From contig JAQBZH010000027.1 in the NCBI GenBank assembly GCA_027622005.1, forward strand, positions 1-33,541: DNA of 33,541 nucleotides, read 5' to 3'. Positions 7,129 to 15,928 of the stretch are shown piece after piece. The number at the start of each line of letters is the position of its first letter. Positions within the stretch are counted from its first letter, which is position 1. Both the position numbers and the translations under genes were made by a program. The notes under the pieces were generated by a model. It had not been told where the DNA came from. It saw only the letters and a list, made by a program, of their open reading frames with translations, and did not search any database. The DNA comes from Bacteroidota bacterium (GTDB lineage: Bacteria > Bacteroidota > Rhodothermia > Rhodothermales > UBA10348).

Positions 7129-8745
7129 GTGCTGACCAATTACTACACACTTCGCGCACTTATCGACGAGTGGGCACCGCGGCTTTCGCACTCAAGAGTC
7201 GTCGATTCTTACTCCCAGCACAAGGGGAGTCTAATTGTCGTTTTCGAAACACCAGAGGCTCAAAAGTGGTCGCTCAACGCGTCTGTTCAAGCACCGAATC
7301 GGCACTTATTTATGTATGCGGGGGTCAATCGGTCACGAAAAAATGTGGTAGATGTCTTTCCGATCCTCAGAAATCAAGAAGTTTCGGGACTAGAGGTGGC
7401 CGGTAGAGACCGATTGGTTTCGATCCGTTTTTTTTCGGGTGATGTTCTGCATCTTGCCATTTATGGCCCCACTGCCAATGTATTCCTAGTGGAGGCTGCT
7501 TCTAAACGAGTCTCGTCGTTTCGAGGATCTGCTCTGACTATACCGAAGCTCCGTCCGGCACCGCCCGAGCCGTCGGAATTTGAAATAGAAGCGCACCTTC
7601 GATCGGGCCAACCTCTAAAATCGCTTCTACCGCTTTTCCCGGCGACGCTGATCAATGAATTGTGGATCCGAGCAGGCGGAGCCGAGGATCCGCGACGAAT
7701 TTCGGGGGCGATCTCTGAAATAATAAATGAGCTAAATCGTCCACAGGCACTGGTGTATTGGTCGAACGATCGGATGCCGCTGTTTTCGACTATTAATCTG
7801 CATTCGATCGCCGCTGACTTTCAAACGGGCTCGTCAGAGGGAACGATTGAAAAATTCGATTCGGTCGACGAGGCAGTTTGTGTGTGCGCCCGGCGAAGGC
7901 TGGCTATCACCCGATTTTCAACACGATATGACCCGCTCCTCAAGGTTATTCAGGCGCGGTCAGAAACAGCCCGAAACAGGCTTGGTCGCGTAATCGCTGA
8001 ATTGAACAAGCCGAGTCGTTCGGAAACGCACGAGAACCTGGGTCACTTGCTGATGGCTCAACCACATATGTACCAACCGGGAAGCAAAGTAGCCGTCGTG
8101 TCAGATCTGATTTCCGGAGGAGTTGACGTGGAAATTTCCATGGATCCCCTGTTGTCGGCCATTGAAAATGCAACTCAATACTATGAAAAAGCAAAAGCTG
8201 CTAGGGCTGCCAGGGCGGTCTCAAAAGATCGGCTGCAAGCCCTTCAGAAAACGGCGACCGAACTGGAGAAACTGTTGGATGGGGCATTGAATTTGAAATC
8301 CGAAGAAGATGTGACTGCATTTGAGACTCAACATTCGTCATGGTTGAAAACGCTTCGATCAGGAAATGATTTTGAAGAGTCCATCCCTTATCGACGGTTC
8401 GTTTTGGAGGAAGGATATGAAGTTTGGGTTGGTAGAAATGCCAAACAAAATGACCAACTTACCCTTCACGATGCCCGAAAGTATGACTTATGGCTCCACG
8501 CGAGAGGAGTGGCCGGGTCTCATACGGTATTGAGACTTCGAGGGCGCGAGGATAAACCACCCCATCGCATTGTAGAACAGGCGGCAGCCATTGCGGCCTG
8601 GTTTAGCAAAGCCCGCCCTAGTGCGCTTGTCCCTGTTATAGTAGTGGAACGGAAATACGTCCGAAAACCGCGAAAGTCGTTGCCTGGTACGGTTGTGGTA
8701 GAACGCGAAAAGGTAATTCTGGTGGCGCCGAAGCTGCCCGAGTAG
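7129..8745 (+). CDS. NFACT-family ribosome quality control protein (RqcH/Rqc2-like)
   Basis: A 538-residue protein of the NFACT family (RqcH in Bacillus, Rqc2 in eukaryotes, older name fibronectin-binding protein). The N-terminal NFACT-N domain spans about residues 1-200 and includes the GRDR segment (about 91-94), corresponding to the Asp-Arg pair needed for tRNA-dependent tailing in this family. A helical/coiled-coil middle lies at about 250-400. The C-terminal NFACT-R domain (about 420-535) contains EVWVGRNAKQND and DLWLHARGVAGSH. RqcH binds stalled large ribosomal subunits and adds alanine tails to the nascent chain. The start is GTG 18 bases after the preceding gene. Confidence 0.9.
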   Translation: MLTNYYTLRALIDEWAPRLSHSRVVDSYSQHKGSLIVVFETPEAQKWSLNASVQAPNRHLFMYAGVNRSRKNVVDVFPILRNQEVSGLEVAGRDRLVSIRFFSGDVLHLAIYGPTANVFLVEAASKRVSSFRGSALTIPKLRPAPPEPSEFEIEAHLRSGQPLKSLLPLFPATLINELWIRAGGAEDPRRISGAISEIINELNRPQALVYWSNDRMPLFSTINLHSIAADFQTGSSEGTIEKFDSVDEAVCVCARRRLAITRFSTRYDPLLKVIQARSETARNRLGRVIAELNKPSRSETHENLGHLLMAQPHMYQPGSKVAVVSDLISGGVDVEISMDPLLSAIENATQYYEKAKAARAARAVSKDRLQALQKTATELEKLLDGALNLKSEEDVTAFETQHSSWLKTLRSGNDFEESIPYRRFVLEEGYEVWVGRNAKQNDQLTLHDARKYDLWLHARGVAGSHTVLRLRGREDKPPHRIVEQAAAIAAWFSKARPSALVPVIVVERKYVRKPRKSLPGTVVVEREKVILVAPKLPE

Positions 8746-8823
8746 CCAAACCAAGCGGGCTTCGTCAACATTTCCCTCAAATTATACGCTTCCGAGGTTT
8801 CCAACGGCCCCTGACGTTGTACA

Positions 8824-8839
8824 TTTAGCCTTCGCTAAA
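8824..8839 (+). promoter_or_regulatory. Hairpin in the leader of uppP
   Basis: TTTAGC and GCTAAA pair perfectly over 6 bp around the tetraloop CTTC, ending 14 bases before the chosen uppP ATG. It would sit where ribosomes load. Only a short A-run follows, so it is not a canonical terminator. Confidence 0.3.
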
Positions 8840-8853
8840 AATGAGTGCTCGAA

Positions 8854-9666
8854 ATGACTTGGTGGGAATCGATATTGTTAGGCTTGGTCCAGGGAATCAC
8901 CGAATTCCTGCCCGTTTCGTCTTCGGGACACCTTGTGCTGGTTGGGCACCTGCTTGGAGGCGGCACAGCTAACTCTGATGTTCTTTTTGAGGTGATGGTC
9001 CATTTTGGAACGATTTTGAGTGTGATGTGGGTTTATCGGACGCGGATACATGAACTGGTCGCCGGATTTACGAGGCGAGCCGTGCATCCTTCCACCCTGT
9101 CACTTTCGTATCAATCGGACGAACACTTTCGAATGGGTGTTCACATCCTAATTACGATGATTCCCACATTTGCGGTATATGCCATTTGGGGGAGCGCCAT
9201 CGAGGCCGCCTTTGATTCCCCAAGATTGGCAGCAGGCATGCTTCTGGTTACGGGGACTTTGCTCCTATTAACACGCTTGAGGAAGGCCCCGAATGGCTCC
9301 ATAACAGCCCCCAAAAGTTTTTTGATTGGTTGCGCGCAGGCTATAGCAATGGTGCCAGGCATTTCGCGTTCAGGTTCAACCATTTGCGCGGCCCTTTATC
9401 AAAATGTCGCGCCGGAAAAGGCAGCCGACTTTTCCTTTTTAATGTTAATTCCTGTCATTATTGGGGCCTCTATTTTTAAAGTGGCGGAAGCCTTAACCCA
9501 AACGGCGAGTGCGGATTGGGGAATCTTGCTGCTCGGAACCGTGGTAGCATTCGCTTCAGGCATCGTCGCCATTCGAATGGTGTTAAACTTTGTGCGCAAG
9601 GGCCGCCTGCAATACTTCGCGTTCTATTGTTTTCTAGCAGGCGGTATAGGACTCTACCTTTTATAG
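8854..9666 (+). CDS. uppP: Undecaprenyl-diphosphate phosphatase
   Basis: A 270-residue BacA/UppP integral membrane protein. It removes one phosphate from undecaprenyl diphosphate so that the lipid carrier can be reused in peptidoglycan and surface-polymer synthesis. The two signature motifs are intact: QGITEFLPVSSSGHL near the N-terminus and MVPGISRSGSTI in the middle, containing the catalytic Glu, Ser, His and Arg residues of the family. About eight hydrophobic segments are visible, and the length matches the family. The ATG at 8854 gives the usual start MTWWESILLG; a GTG at 8845 would add three residues. It stands between genes with no obvious pathway link. Confidence 0.96.
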   Translation: MTWWESILLGLVQGITEFLPVSSSGHLVLVGHLLGGGTANSDVLFEVMVHFGTILSVMWVYRTRIHELVAGFTRRAVHPSTLSLSYQSDEHFRMGVHILITMIPTFAVYAIWGSAIEAAFDSPRLAAGMLLVTGTLLLLTRLRKAPNGSITAPKSFLIGCAQAIAMVPGISRSGSTICAALYQNVAPEKAADFSFLMLIPVIIGASIFKVAEALTQTASADWGILLLGTVVAFASGIVAIRMVLNFVRKGRLQYFAFYCFLAGGIGLYLL

Positions 9667-9762
9667 CGTTGTCGTCCCCTGATAGGCTGCAGAAGGATTG
9701 TCTCATTTTGATAAAAACACCTTAAGATTCGCCTTCAGCGCCCGATAACGGTTGTGGACACC

Positions 9763-9779
9763 TTTCACACTATGTGAAA
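9763..9779. promoter_or_regulatory. 17-base palindrome upstream of the sigma-54 regulator
   Basis: Arms TTTCACA (9763-9769) and TGTGAAA (9773-9779) are perfect over 7 bp with a 3-base spacer CTA. It lies 52 bases before the regulator's ATG in a 165-base gap. The symmetry and position suggest an operator, possibly for autoregulation. No T-tract follows, so termination is less likely. Confidence 0.45.
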
Positions 9780-9831
9780 TGACTATCCAGGTTTAAAATC
9801 CAACCAACCGAACATTCAAGGGATTATTGCA

Positions 9832-11322
9832 ATGAAGTATCGCATCTTTGTAGTTGACGACGACCGGCACTACGCTCGTATGCTCAGCTACCGGCTTGAT
9901 AAAAATGCGAACTACCATGTAAAGGTATTTCACAGTGGCGATGAAGTGCTCAAAAGTCTGGACGAAAAGCCAGATTTGATGCTTTTGGACATTATGATGC
10001 CCGGCATTGACGGGGTCGAGGTGCTTCGCCAGGTCGTCACGCGGCATCCAGAAATACCGGTTATCATGGTTTCGGCTCAAGGCGTGATCGATACCGCAGT
10101 CGAAGCCATGAAAATTGGAGCTTACGACTATATCACCAAGGGCCAGGATGACCTGGTTAAGCTGGATTCGATTGTTCGGAACGTACTCGAAAAAGTATCA
10201 CTCGAAAGAGAAGTGGAAAACCTTCGTTCGGAAGTGAGCGAAAAGTACCAAGTTGGAGGAATGATAGGCGAATCACCTGCCATCACCAATGTCTATCGAA
10301 TGATCGAGAAAGCAACCCGTGGCGATTTGATGGTGGCCATTCAGGGCGAAAGTGGAACCGGTAAAGAGTTGGTAGCCAAAGCTATTCATTATGCTTCTGG
10401 TCGTAAACGCGGCCCGTTTGTGGTGGTTAACTGCGCTGCTATTCCTCGCGACCTGATGGAAAGCGAGTTTTTTGGGCATGAAAAAGGTTCGTTTACTGGT
10501 GCTTATGCCAGAAAAATCGGGAAATTCGAGCAAGCCGACGGCGGGACCATCTTCTTGGACGAAATTGGCGAACTTGATCTCGATCTGCAGGCAAAACTGC
10601 TAAGAGCCCTCCAAGAGGGAGAAATAACCCGAGTTGGAGGAAGCGATACCATCGATTTCAGCGCACGCGTTATCAGCGCGACCAATAAGGATGTGGTCCA
10701 AATGATTCGCCAACACAAATTTAGAGAAGACCTGTACTACCGCCTATTTCAGTTTCCGGTACCTTTACCGCCACTTCGTGAACGCGGACAGGACCTGTTA
10801 CTGTTATCAAACCACTTTTTCCGCGAGTTTACCAAGGCGCATCCCGAGTTTAAAGGGAAAAAGCTTTCAACTGAGGCTCGTAGAGCTATTGCGGCCCATT
10901 CTTGGCCTGGCAATATTCGCGAACTGAAAAGCGCCATCGAACGGGCCATCCTCTTGAGCGATTCAGCAGAAGTTGGAGCTGAAGATCTCATGATTACCGA
11001 CCTATCAGTCATATCGCCGTGGTCAGATCGTATGTCCTTGGCACAGGCTGCCGAAACTAGTTTCTCGGCACCTAGAGCAGAAAGAGCGCAACCCGAATCT
11101 CGTGCAGGAAATACACCTTCTTCCAGAGACGACGACCATGAAGATGAAATCTCCTTGGAAGACAGCGACGGGGGAATCGTATCGCTTGAAGATCTCAAAC
11201 AGCGCGCAGTTGAGCGTGCCTATCGGCTTTGCGATCACAACGTAGATCGTGCTGCAGTTGAACTTGGGATTGGTAGAGCAACCATGTATCGGTTACTGCG
11301 TAAATTCGACATGATGGAGTAA
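9832..11322 (+). CDS. Sigma-54-dependent response regulator (NtrC family)
   Basis: A 496-residue activator with three domains. The receiver (about 1-120) has acidic residues Asp9-11, phosphoacceptor Asp53 and the conserved Lys in YDYITK. The AAA+ domain (about 140-380) has Walker A GESGTGKE (about 171-178), Walker B GGTIFLDEIGEL and arginine-finger regions. A long acidic linker (about 395-445) leads to a C-terminal Fis-type helix-turn-helix (VDRAAVELGIGRATMYRLLRKF). The sigma-54 contact loop reads GSFTGA instead of the usual GAFTGA. The ribosome site AAGGGA lies 12 bases before the ATG. No histidine kinase is adjacent, so it is an orphan regulator. It activates transcription with RpoN; its targets are unknown. 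Confidence 0.95.
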   Translation: MKYRIFVVDDDRHYARMLSYRLDKNANYHVKVFHSGDEVLKSLDEKPDLMLLDIMMPGIDGVEVLRQVVTRHPEIPVIMVSAQGVIDTAVEAMKIGAYDYITKGQDDLVKLDSIVRNVLEKVSLEREVENLRSEVSEKYQVGGMIGESPAITNVYRMIEKATRGDLMVAIQGESGTGKELVAKAIHYASGRKRGPFVVVNCAAIPRDLMESEFFGHEKGSFTGAYARKIGKFEQADGGTIFLDEIGELDLDLQAKLLRALQEGEITRVGGSDTIDFSARVISATNKDVVQMIRQHKFREDLYYRLFQFPVPLPPLRERGQDLLLLSNHFFREFTKAHPEFKGKKLSTEARRAIAAHSWPGNIRELKSAIERAILLSDSAEVGAEDLMITDLSVISPWSDRMSLAQAAETSFSAPRAERAQPESRAGNTPSSRDDDHEDEISLEDSDGGIVSLEDLKQRAVERAYRLCDHNVDRAAVELGIGRATMYRLLRKFDMME

Positions 11323-11387
11323 AGTCCGAACTGAATCCCAGTTAAGTAGACTCCCTCGTTTCTAGACACTCAACTTGGGAGCGCTTC

Positions 11388-12203
11388 ATGCGACTGACCG
11401 AATACGAACGATCTGTTCAACGCGAAATCGAAAAATGGCAGCATGGCGATGCTTCGCTCGTGGCACAAGCCATGAACTGGGCGATGGCTCCCATGGACTG
11501 GGTCATTCAACGAGTGGTTCCGGACGAAATTATCGACCAAGTCGATGGCGCAATTTCAAAGTTTTTATCTCTCCTGAACGAGGGATCGGCGTGGACCTAC
11601 GACCCTTCGGAAGTCTTAAAGTCAGCCAAAAACAGGGGCGTTGATGTAAAAACCATCGCCGAGTTGCAAAGCGCAGATTTAGCCAAGCTGGATGGACTCG
11701 CGAAAAGCTATTTTTCAGAAAATGCGATATTGGCGGCTGTGGAAGGTGGCGGGACCGGGTTAGGAGGCGTTGTTCTTATCGCTGCAGACATCCCCTTACT
11801 TTTCGGTATTAATCTTCGACTCATCCAACAAATTGGGGCTGCATACGGATTTGATGTAAGCGGTCCTCAGTATGGACCACTCGTATTGTCCATTTTTAAT
11901 GTGGCAGCTTCTGGGTCCAGGGAATCAAAAAACGAATCTCTAAGGGAAATTACCGTCGCGGCTGCGGCCGTAGCGCACGCTTCGGACTACAAAGGGCGAG
12001 TAAGTGGTACCTTTCGCGACCAAAATCGTCACCTACCCCGAGAAATCGCAAAAAACATAGGCGGAAGGAAGATTGCCCAACTGATTCCGATCGCAGGAGC
12101 AGCCATTGGCGCCGGAATCAACTATTGGTTCACAACCGAAACCGCCGAAACCGCATTTATGCTGTTCCGTGCGCTGTATATTGAGAGGAAAGAGCGACTC
12201 TAG
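11388..12203 (+). CDS. EcsC family protein
   Basis: A 271-residue protein resembling the EcsC family. Recognisable features are the N-terminal helix LTEYERSVQREIEKWQ, the central glycine-rich hydrophobic stretch AILAAVEGGGTGLGGVVLIAADIPLLFGINLRLIQQIGAAYG (given here as its position, about residues 105-146), and a C-terminal hydrophobic segment at about 230-250 (IAGAAIGAGINYWF). GGGAG is not present, but GGGAG-like GGGAG is replaced by GGGAGC-type spacing: GGGAG at 11377-11381 precedes the ATG by 6 bases. EcsC is named from the Bacillus ecs operon and its biochemical role is not known. It is followed after 41 bases by der. Confidence 0.8.
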   Translation: MRLTEYERSVQREIEKWQHGDASLVAQAMNWAMAPMDWVIQRVVPDEIIDQVDGAISKFLSLLNEGSAWTYDPSEVLKSAKNRGVDVKTIAELQSADLAKLDGLAKSYFSENAILAAVEGGGTGLGGVVLIAADIPLLFGINLRLIQQIGAAYGFDVSGPQYGPLVLSIFNVAASGSRESKNESLREITVAAAAVAHASDYKGRVSGTFRDQNRHLPREIAKNIGGRKIAQLIPIAGAAIGAGINYWFTTETAETAFMLFRALYIERKERL

Positions 12204-12244
12204 CTCTATCACGGCCTCCGGGCTGAATCATCGTAAGTTTTCGA

Positions 12245-13546
12245 ATGCCACTTGTCGCTATTGTGGGACGCCCGAATGTGGGCAAGTCCACTTTTTTCAA
12301 CCGTCTCACCGAAGAACGCCAATCCATTGTTCACAACGAACCGGGAGTAACTCGGGATCGCATTTATGGTCATGTGGAATGGGGCGGACGGGTTTTCTCT
12401 ATTGTCGATACCGGCGGATTCGTGCCCAACTCGGCCGACCGTTTCGAAGCCGCAATCCGTGAGCAAGTTCATTTGGCCATCGAAGAAGCGGATTTGATCC
12501 TGTTCATAAACGATGTGACCACCGGTGTCACGGATCTCGACCAAGAGATGGCGTCCGTTCTGCGTAAGTCAGATCGGCCGGTGTTAGTGGTCGGTAATAA
12601 GGCCGACAACGAGGAACGCCGTTGGGACGCGCACGCCCTGTATGAACTCGGATTTGAACACGTCTACGCGCTGAGCTCCATCAATGGGATGGGCACTGGG
12701 GACCTTTTGGATGCCGTTGTAAAATTGTTGCCGGAAAGCGCACCTGAGGATCAAGACGAGCGCACCCGCATCGCTATCATTGGGAGGCCCAACGTGGGGA
12801 AATCATCCTTAACCAATGCTCTGCTGGGCAAGGAACGTTCGATCGTAACGGAAATTAGCGGTACCACGAGGGATTCAGTCGACTCGGTTCTCAAATATCA
12901 TGGACGCGAAGTGGTACTGGTTGATACAGCGGGTCTTAGAAAGCGAGCAAAAGTCAAAGAAAACGTTGAGTTCTACGCATATCTGCGTACGGAAAGAGCG
13001 ATTGAGACCTGCGACGTTGCGGTACTTCTGTTGGACGCTACCGAGCCTTTAGAATCCCAGGATATCAAGGTGCTCGCGCAAGCCGAGAAAATGAAGAAGG
13101 GCTTGGTTGTGGCCATCAACAAATGGGATTTGATCGAAAAGAACACCAATTCGGTCTTGGAATACGAAGCGATGGTTAAAGACCGCCTAAGGACTCTGGA
13201 CTATGTTCCGGTCATTACCATTTCGGCGTATACCAAACAGCGTGTCCACAAACTTCTTGACAAAGTTTTGCACGTCGAATCGGAACGCCACAAGCGGATT
13301 TCCACATCTGACCTCAATGAATTTCTGGCTACGGTTGTGGAGCGTCATGCTCCGCCCCTCTATAGAAATCAACGCGTAAAAATTAAGTACGTTACGCAGG
13401 TGCGGACCGCCCCACCGGTGTTCAATTTCTTTACGAACTACGCCAAGGGCGTCGCGGAGTCGTATCAACGATACCTCGAAAATCAGCTTCGTATTTGGTA
13501 TTCGTTTGAAGGTGTGCCTATTAAGATGGTCTTCAAACAGAAATAG
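12245..13546 (+). CDS. der: Ribosome-assembly GTPase Der (EngA)
   Basis: A 433-residue essential GTPase with two tandem G domains and a C-terminal KH-like domain. Both domains have the P-loop GRPNVGKS (residues 8-15 and about 180-187), G3 motifs DTGG and DTAG, and G4 motifs NKAD and NKWD. The KH-like region (about 345-433) contains the RNA-contact segment PPLYRNQRVKIKYVTQVRTAPP (about residues 371-392). Der acts in maturation of the 50S subunit. Length and motif order are standard. The gene is followed by a weak hairpin with a T-run. Confidence 0.97.
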   Translation: MPLVAIVGRPNVGKSTFFNRLTEERQSIVHNEPGVTRDRIYGHVEWGGRVFSIVDTGGFVPNSADRFEAAIREQVHLAIEEADLILFINDVTTGVTDLDQEMASVLRKSDRPVLVVGNKADNEERRWDAHALYELGFEHVYALSSINGMGTGDLLDAVVKLLPESAPEDQDERTRIAIIGRPNVGKSSLTNALLGKERSIVTEISGTTRDSVDSVLKYHGREVVLVDTAGLRKRAKVKENVEFYAYLRTERAIETCDVAVLLLDATEPLESQDIKVLAQAEKMKKGLVVAINKWDLIEKNTNSVLEYEAMVKDRLRTLDYVPVITISAYTKQRVHKLLDKVLHVESERHKRISTSDLNEFLATVVERHAPPLYRNQRVKIKYVTQVRTAPPVFNFFTNYAKGVAESYQRYLENQLRIWYSFEGVPIKMVFKQK

Positions 13547-13548
13547 GT

Positions 13549-13571
13549 CGCCTGCGAACGGGAGGCGTTTT
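13549..13571 (+). terminator. Possible weak terminator after der
   Basis: CGCCT (13549-13553) pairs with AGGCG (13563-13567) around a 9-base loop and is followed directly by TTTT. It begins just after the der stop codon. The stem is only 5 bp, so termination may be partial. Confidence 0.4.
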
Positions 13572-13676
13572 AATACCGCCTTGAATCGTTGTTGAATTAA
13601 ATTCGCTGCGAACGACTTGAGTTCAAATGTCCTATATTTAGACGCCCTGAATTTCGACCCAAGACCTTTTACTCCT

Positions 13677-14306
13677 ATGGCTGGAACCCCTGTAAATACC
13701 GCCCGGAAAAACGAGCGCACCCTCAATTTTTGGGAGAGAATGTATCTACCCGAAGTGTTTAAGGGTCTCGGTTACTCCTTCCGCAAAATGATCAGGGAGC
13801 CGATGTATACGTTTCAGTATCCAGAGGAGCAGTGGTACCCGCCCGATAGTTACCGCGGGCGTCCCGTATTAGTTGAAGAAGAAGGCAAACCGAGGTGCGT
13901 ATCCTGTAATCTGTGTGCGAGGGCTTGTCCACCTATGGCCATCTCCATGCAATCAAAAGAAATGGAAGGACCTAAGGAACGCGAGCCGGAGTGGTTTGAA
14001 ATTAATATGCTTCGCTGCATTTACTGTGGGTTCTGCGAGGAAGTGTGTCCGGAAGAAGCCATTGTGATGTCTAAAGAATATGATTTGACGTTCCAGAATC
14101 GGGATGAAGCCATTTTTGGAATGGAAAGACTCTTAGTGCCAAAAGAACGTCTGGCAGACCGTTTGGACTTCCTTCATACCCGTCAAAACCCTCAATTTGG
14201 GAATGAGACCTGGGATTATCAGCGATCCAATAACCGCCATTCGCTGAAAGACAGCGCCTTTTTAGCCGGCTTAGCCAGAGAGATGGATAGCCAGGAGAGT
14301 CACTAG
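13677..14306 (+). CDS. nuoI: NADH-quinone oxidoreductase subunit I (NuoI-like 2x4Fe-4S ferredoxin)
   Basis: A 209-residue protein with two [4Fe-4S] motifs, [12 protein letters not shown] and [12 protein letters not shown], separated by about 40 residues as in NuoI. It is preceded by an N-terminal region ([16 protein letters not shown], then [18 protein letters not shown]) typical of complex I subunit I, which holds clusters N6a and N6b on the peripheral arm. The ATG at 13677 is chosen; an upstream TTG at 13617 would add 20 residues. The C-terminal about 70 residues extend past the ferredoxin fold, a length seen in Bacteroidota NuoI. No other nuo gene is near, so it is a detached subunit or a second copy. 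Confidence 0.87.
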   Translation: MAGTPVNTARKNERTLNFWERMYLPEVFKGLGYSFRKMIREPMYTFQYPEEQWYPPDSYRGRPVLVEEEGKPRCVSCNLCARACPPMAISMQSKEMEGPKEREPEWFEINMLRCIYCGFCEEVCPEEAIVMSKEYDLTFQNRDEAIFGMERLLVPKERLADRLDFLHTRQNPQFGNETWDYQRSNNRHSLKDSAFLAGLAREMDSQESH

Positions 14307-14314
14307 TCGAGTTA

Positions 14315-14344
14315 CGGAATGTTCGCTTTTATTAAAGCCTTCCG
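14315..14344 (+). terminator. Interrupted hairpin after the nuoI-like gene
   Basis: An inner perfect stem GCTTT/AAAGC (14325-14338, loop TATT) is enclosed by an outer stem CGGAA/TTCCG (14315-14319 and 14340-14344) with unequal internal bulges. No T-tract follows; it could be a weak terminator or a leader structure of the next gene. Confidence 0.3.
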
Positions 14345-14371
14345 CACCTGAGTCAAAAGATCAACTCGCCG

Positions 14372-14379
14372 AAGGAGGT
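14372..14379 (+). promoter_or_regulatory. Strong Shine-Dalgarno site
   Basis: AAGGAGGT, an almost full anti-16S complement, lies 5 bases before the ATG at 14385. It stands out because most genes in this window have weak or no such site, and it fixes the start of the next gene. Confidence 0.7.
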
Positions 14380-14384
14380 GTGTT

Positions 14385-14822
14385 ATGGAATCCAGGCGAA
14401 CGCTAATTATAGACCAATTATCCTTTTTACTGGATGAATTGGAGGCGCAACGGCCGTGGCTGAATCGAATACCCTCCATTCAGCTAGAAGCTAAACCCAT
14501 GGAAACTTCCCCCTCTCTTGTGGAGATGTATGCCCAAATGGCACGACGGGAATGGGAGGAGCATGTATCTGAGTTGTTAGGCCCTATAGATCCATTTTTG
14601 GGAAATACCACCCTCTCCGAGACTATTGATGCAATCCAGGAAGGACGGCGACAACTGGTCGAATATCTTCAGCAAATAGCGGAGGATGATTGGGAAGCGG
14701 CTGTTTCTGTACACGGGGCCAACGTTTCCGACTTTTCGTTTCAGATCACGCAATCGGATGGTACTTTCTTAAAGATGATCGCGGAACGACTCCACGAGAG
14801 TGTGATCAAGTTCAACTCGTAA
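14385..14822 (+). CDS. Helical hypothetical protein, possibly DinB-like
   Basis: A 145-residue protein, almost all helical by composition (LIIDQLSFLLDELEAQRPWL, MYAQMARREWEEHVSELLG, TIDAIQEGRRQLVEYLQQI). The pattern of a first helix followed by a Pro-rich turn and ME-x-SPSLVEMYAQM resembles the DinB/DUF664 four-helix fold, but the metal-binding histidines of that family are not evident, so the assignment is tentative. It has no signal peptide or membrane span. Translation should be strong given its ribosome site. It lies 31 bases before holA and may be co-transcribed with it. Confidence 0.65.
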   Translation: MESRRTLIIDQLSFLLDELEAQRPWLNRIPSIQLEAKPMETSPSLVEMYAQMARREWEEHVSELLGPIDPFLGNTTLSETIDAIQEGRRQLVEYLQQIAEDDWEAAVSVHGANVSDFSFQITQSDGTFLKMIAERLHESVIKFNS

Positions 14823-14853
14823 TACGCAACCCTCAATTAATTGGCCTAGAGAC

Positions 14854-15870
14854 TTGGCAGTTGCAAAATCTTATACCGATGTGTTGTCCGATTTCCAGGA
14901 TGGAAAGTTCGGTCCGTTGTATTTGCTCTACGGCGAGGAGCGCTATTTCATCGATCGGCTACAGGAAAAGCTTTTAGAAAAGGCGCTTGCTCCACACGAG
15001 AAGGACTTCAATCTAGATCTGTTGTATGGAAGCGAAGTGGATGCGCAACAGGCGCTGAGCGCCTGCCGGGCCTACCCCATGATGGCAAACCGGAGGGTCG
15101 TGGTCATCCGGGATTTCGACAAACTCAAGGACAATGCCATTTTTAAGGTGCTGGGTGATCAGTTCAATCCAGCATGCGTGGTATTCTTAGTGTGTTCCGG
15201 AAAACCCAATTTGAGTAAACATCCTTACCGAGCGTTGAAGGAAGGGGGGATCGCGATTGAGTTCAAAGCGCTCTATGCCAACCAAATGCCCGTGTGGATT
15301 AAACAATTGGCCAAAGAACAAGGCTTCTCGATAGATAACAAAGCAGTACAAATGCTTTCGGATTATGTCGGCGTGTCTCTTTCGGCAGTATCAGCGGAGT
15401 TAGGAAAACTGTCCGCATTTGTCGGAGATCGCAAAGTGCTAACGGCAGAGGATGTTGTACAGGCCAGTGGACAAACAAGGGAATACAATGTATTCGAATT
15501 GCAGCGAGTTGTCGGAGAAAACAGTTACGAAGACGCTATGCGGATCTCGGAACGATTGTTGCAGCAGTCCCCCTCGAGCAGTTCAGAGGCAAATCGAATC
15601 GTTTCTGTACTGACATCGTTCTTTATAAAGCTGTGGCAACTGACAGGATTGCAGAGTGCAAGGGCTCCCGAAAACGAAATGGCATCAGCCATTGGGGTTT
15701 CACCCTACATTTTAAAAGAGTATCTTAGCGCACTGCGTCGATTTGACAAAAAAGCCCTCGACAACGCTATTTCGTGCCTTTTGGCGGCGGATTACGAGTT
15801 GAAGGGAGGCAGCCTACGAAGTGATCGGTTGATACTCGACCTATTATTCCGTCGAATTTTAGCGTCCTGA
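14854..15870 (+). CDS. holA: DNA polymerase III subunit delta
   Basis: A 338-residue clamp-loader delta subunit. It shows the N-terminal FGPLYLLYGEERYFIDRLQEKL segment (about residues 19-40), the MMANRRVVVIRDFDKLK strand/helix, the middle domain helix SDYVGVSLSAVSAELGKLSAF and the C-terminal RLILDLLFRRIL helix typical of HolA. Delta opens the beta sliding clamp during loading. The start TTG at 14854 gives the usual distance to the first strand; a GTG at 14881 would also be in frame. Length matches the family. Confidence 0.92.
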   Translation: MAVAKSYTDVLSDFQDGKFGPLYLLYGEERYFIDRLQEKLLEKALAPHEKDFNLDLLYGSEVDAQQALSACRAYPMMANRRVVVIRDFDKLKDNAIFKVLGDQFNPACVVFLVCSGKPNLSKHPYRALKEGGIAIEFKALYANQMPVWIKQLAKEQGFSIDNKAVQMLSDYVGVSLSAVSAELGKLSAFVGDRKVLTAEDVVQASGQTREYNVFELQRVVGENSYEDAMRISERLLQQSPSSSSEANRIVSVLTSFFIKLWQLTGLQSARAPENEMASAIGVSPYILKEYLSALRRFDKKALDNAISCLLAADYELKGGSLRSDRLILDLLFRRILAS

Positions 15871-15928
15871 TGCCAAAACTGGGGTAATCTGGCTTAAACG
15901 AAGCCTGTTTACCGCGTTTTTGGTACAA

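Noticed and set aside
8736-8760. GCCCG/CGGGC stem at the end of the RqcH gene as a terminator
   Set aside because: The loop is 15 bases, part of the stem is coding, and no T-tract follows.
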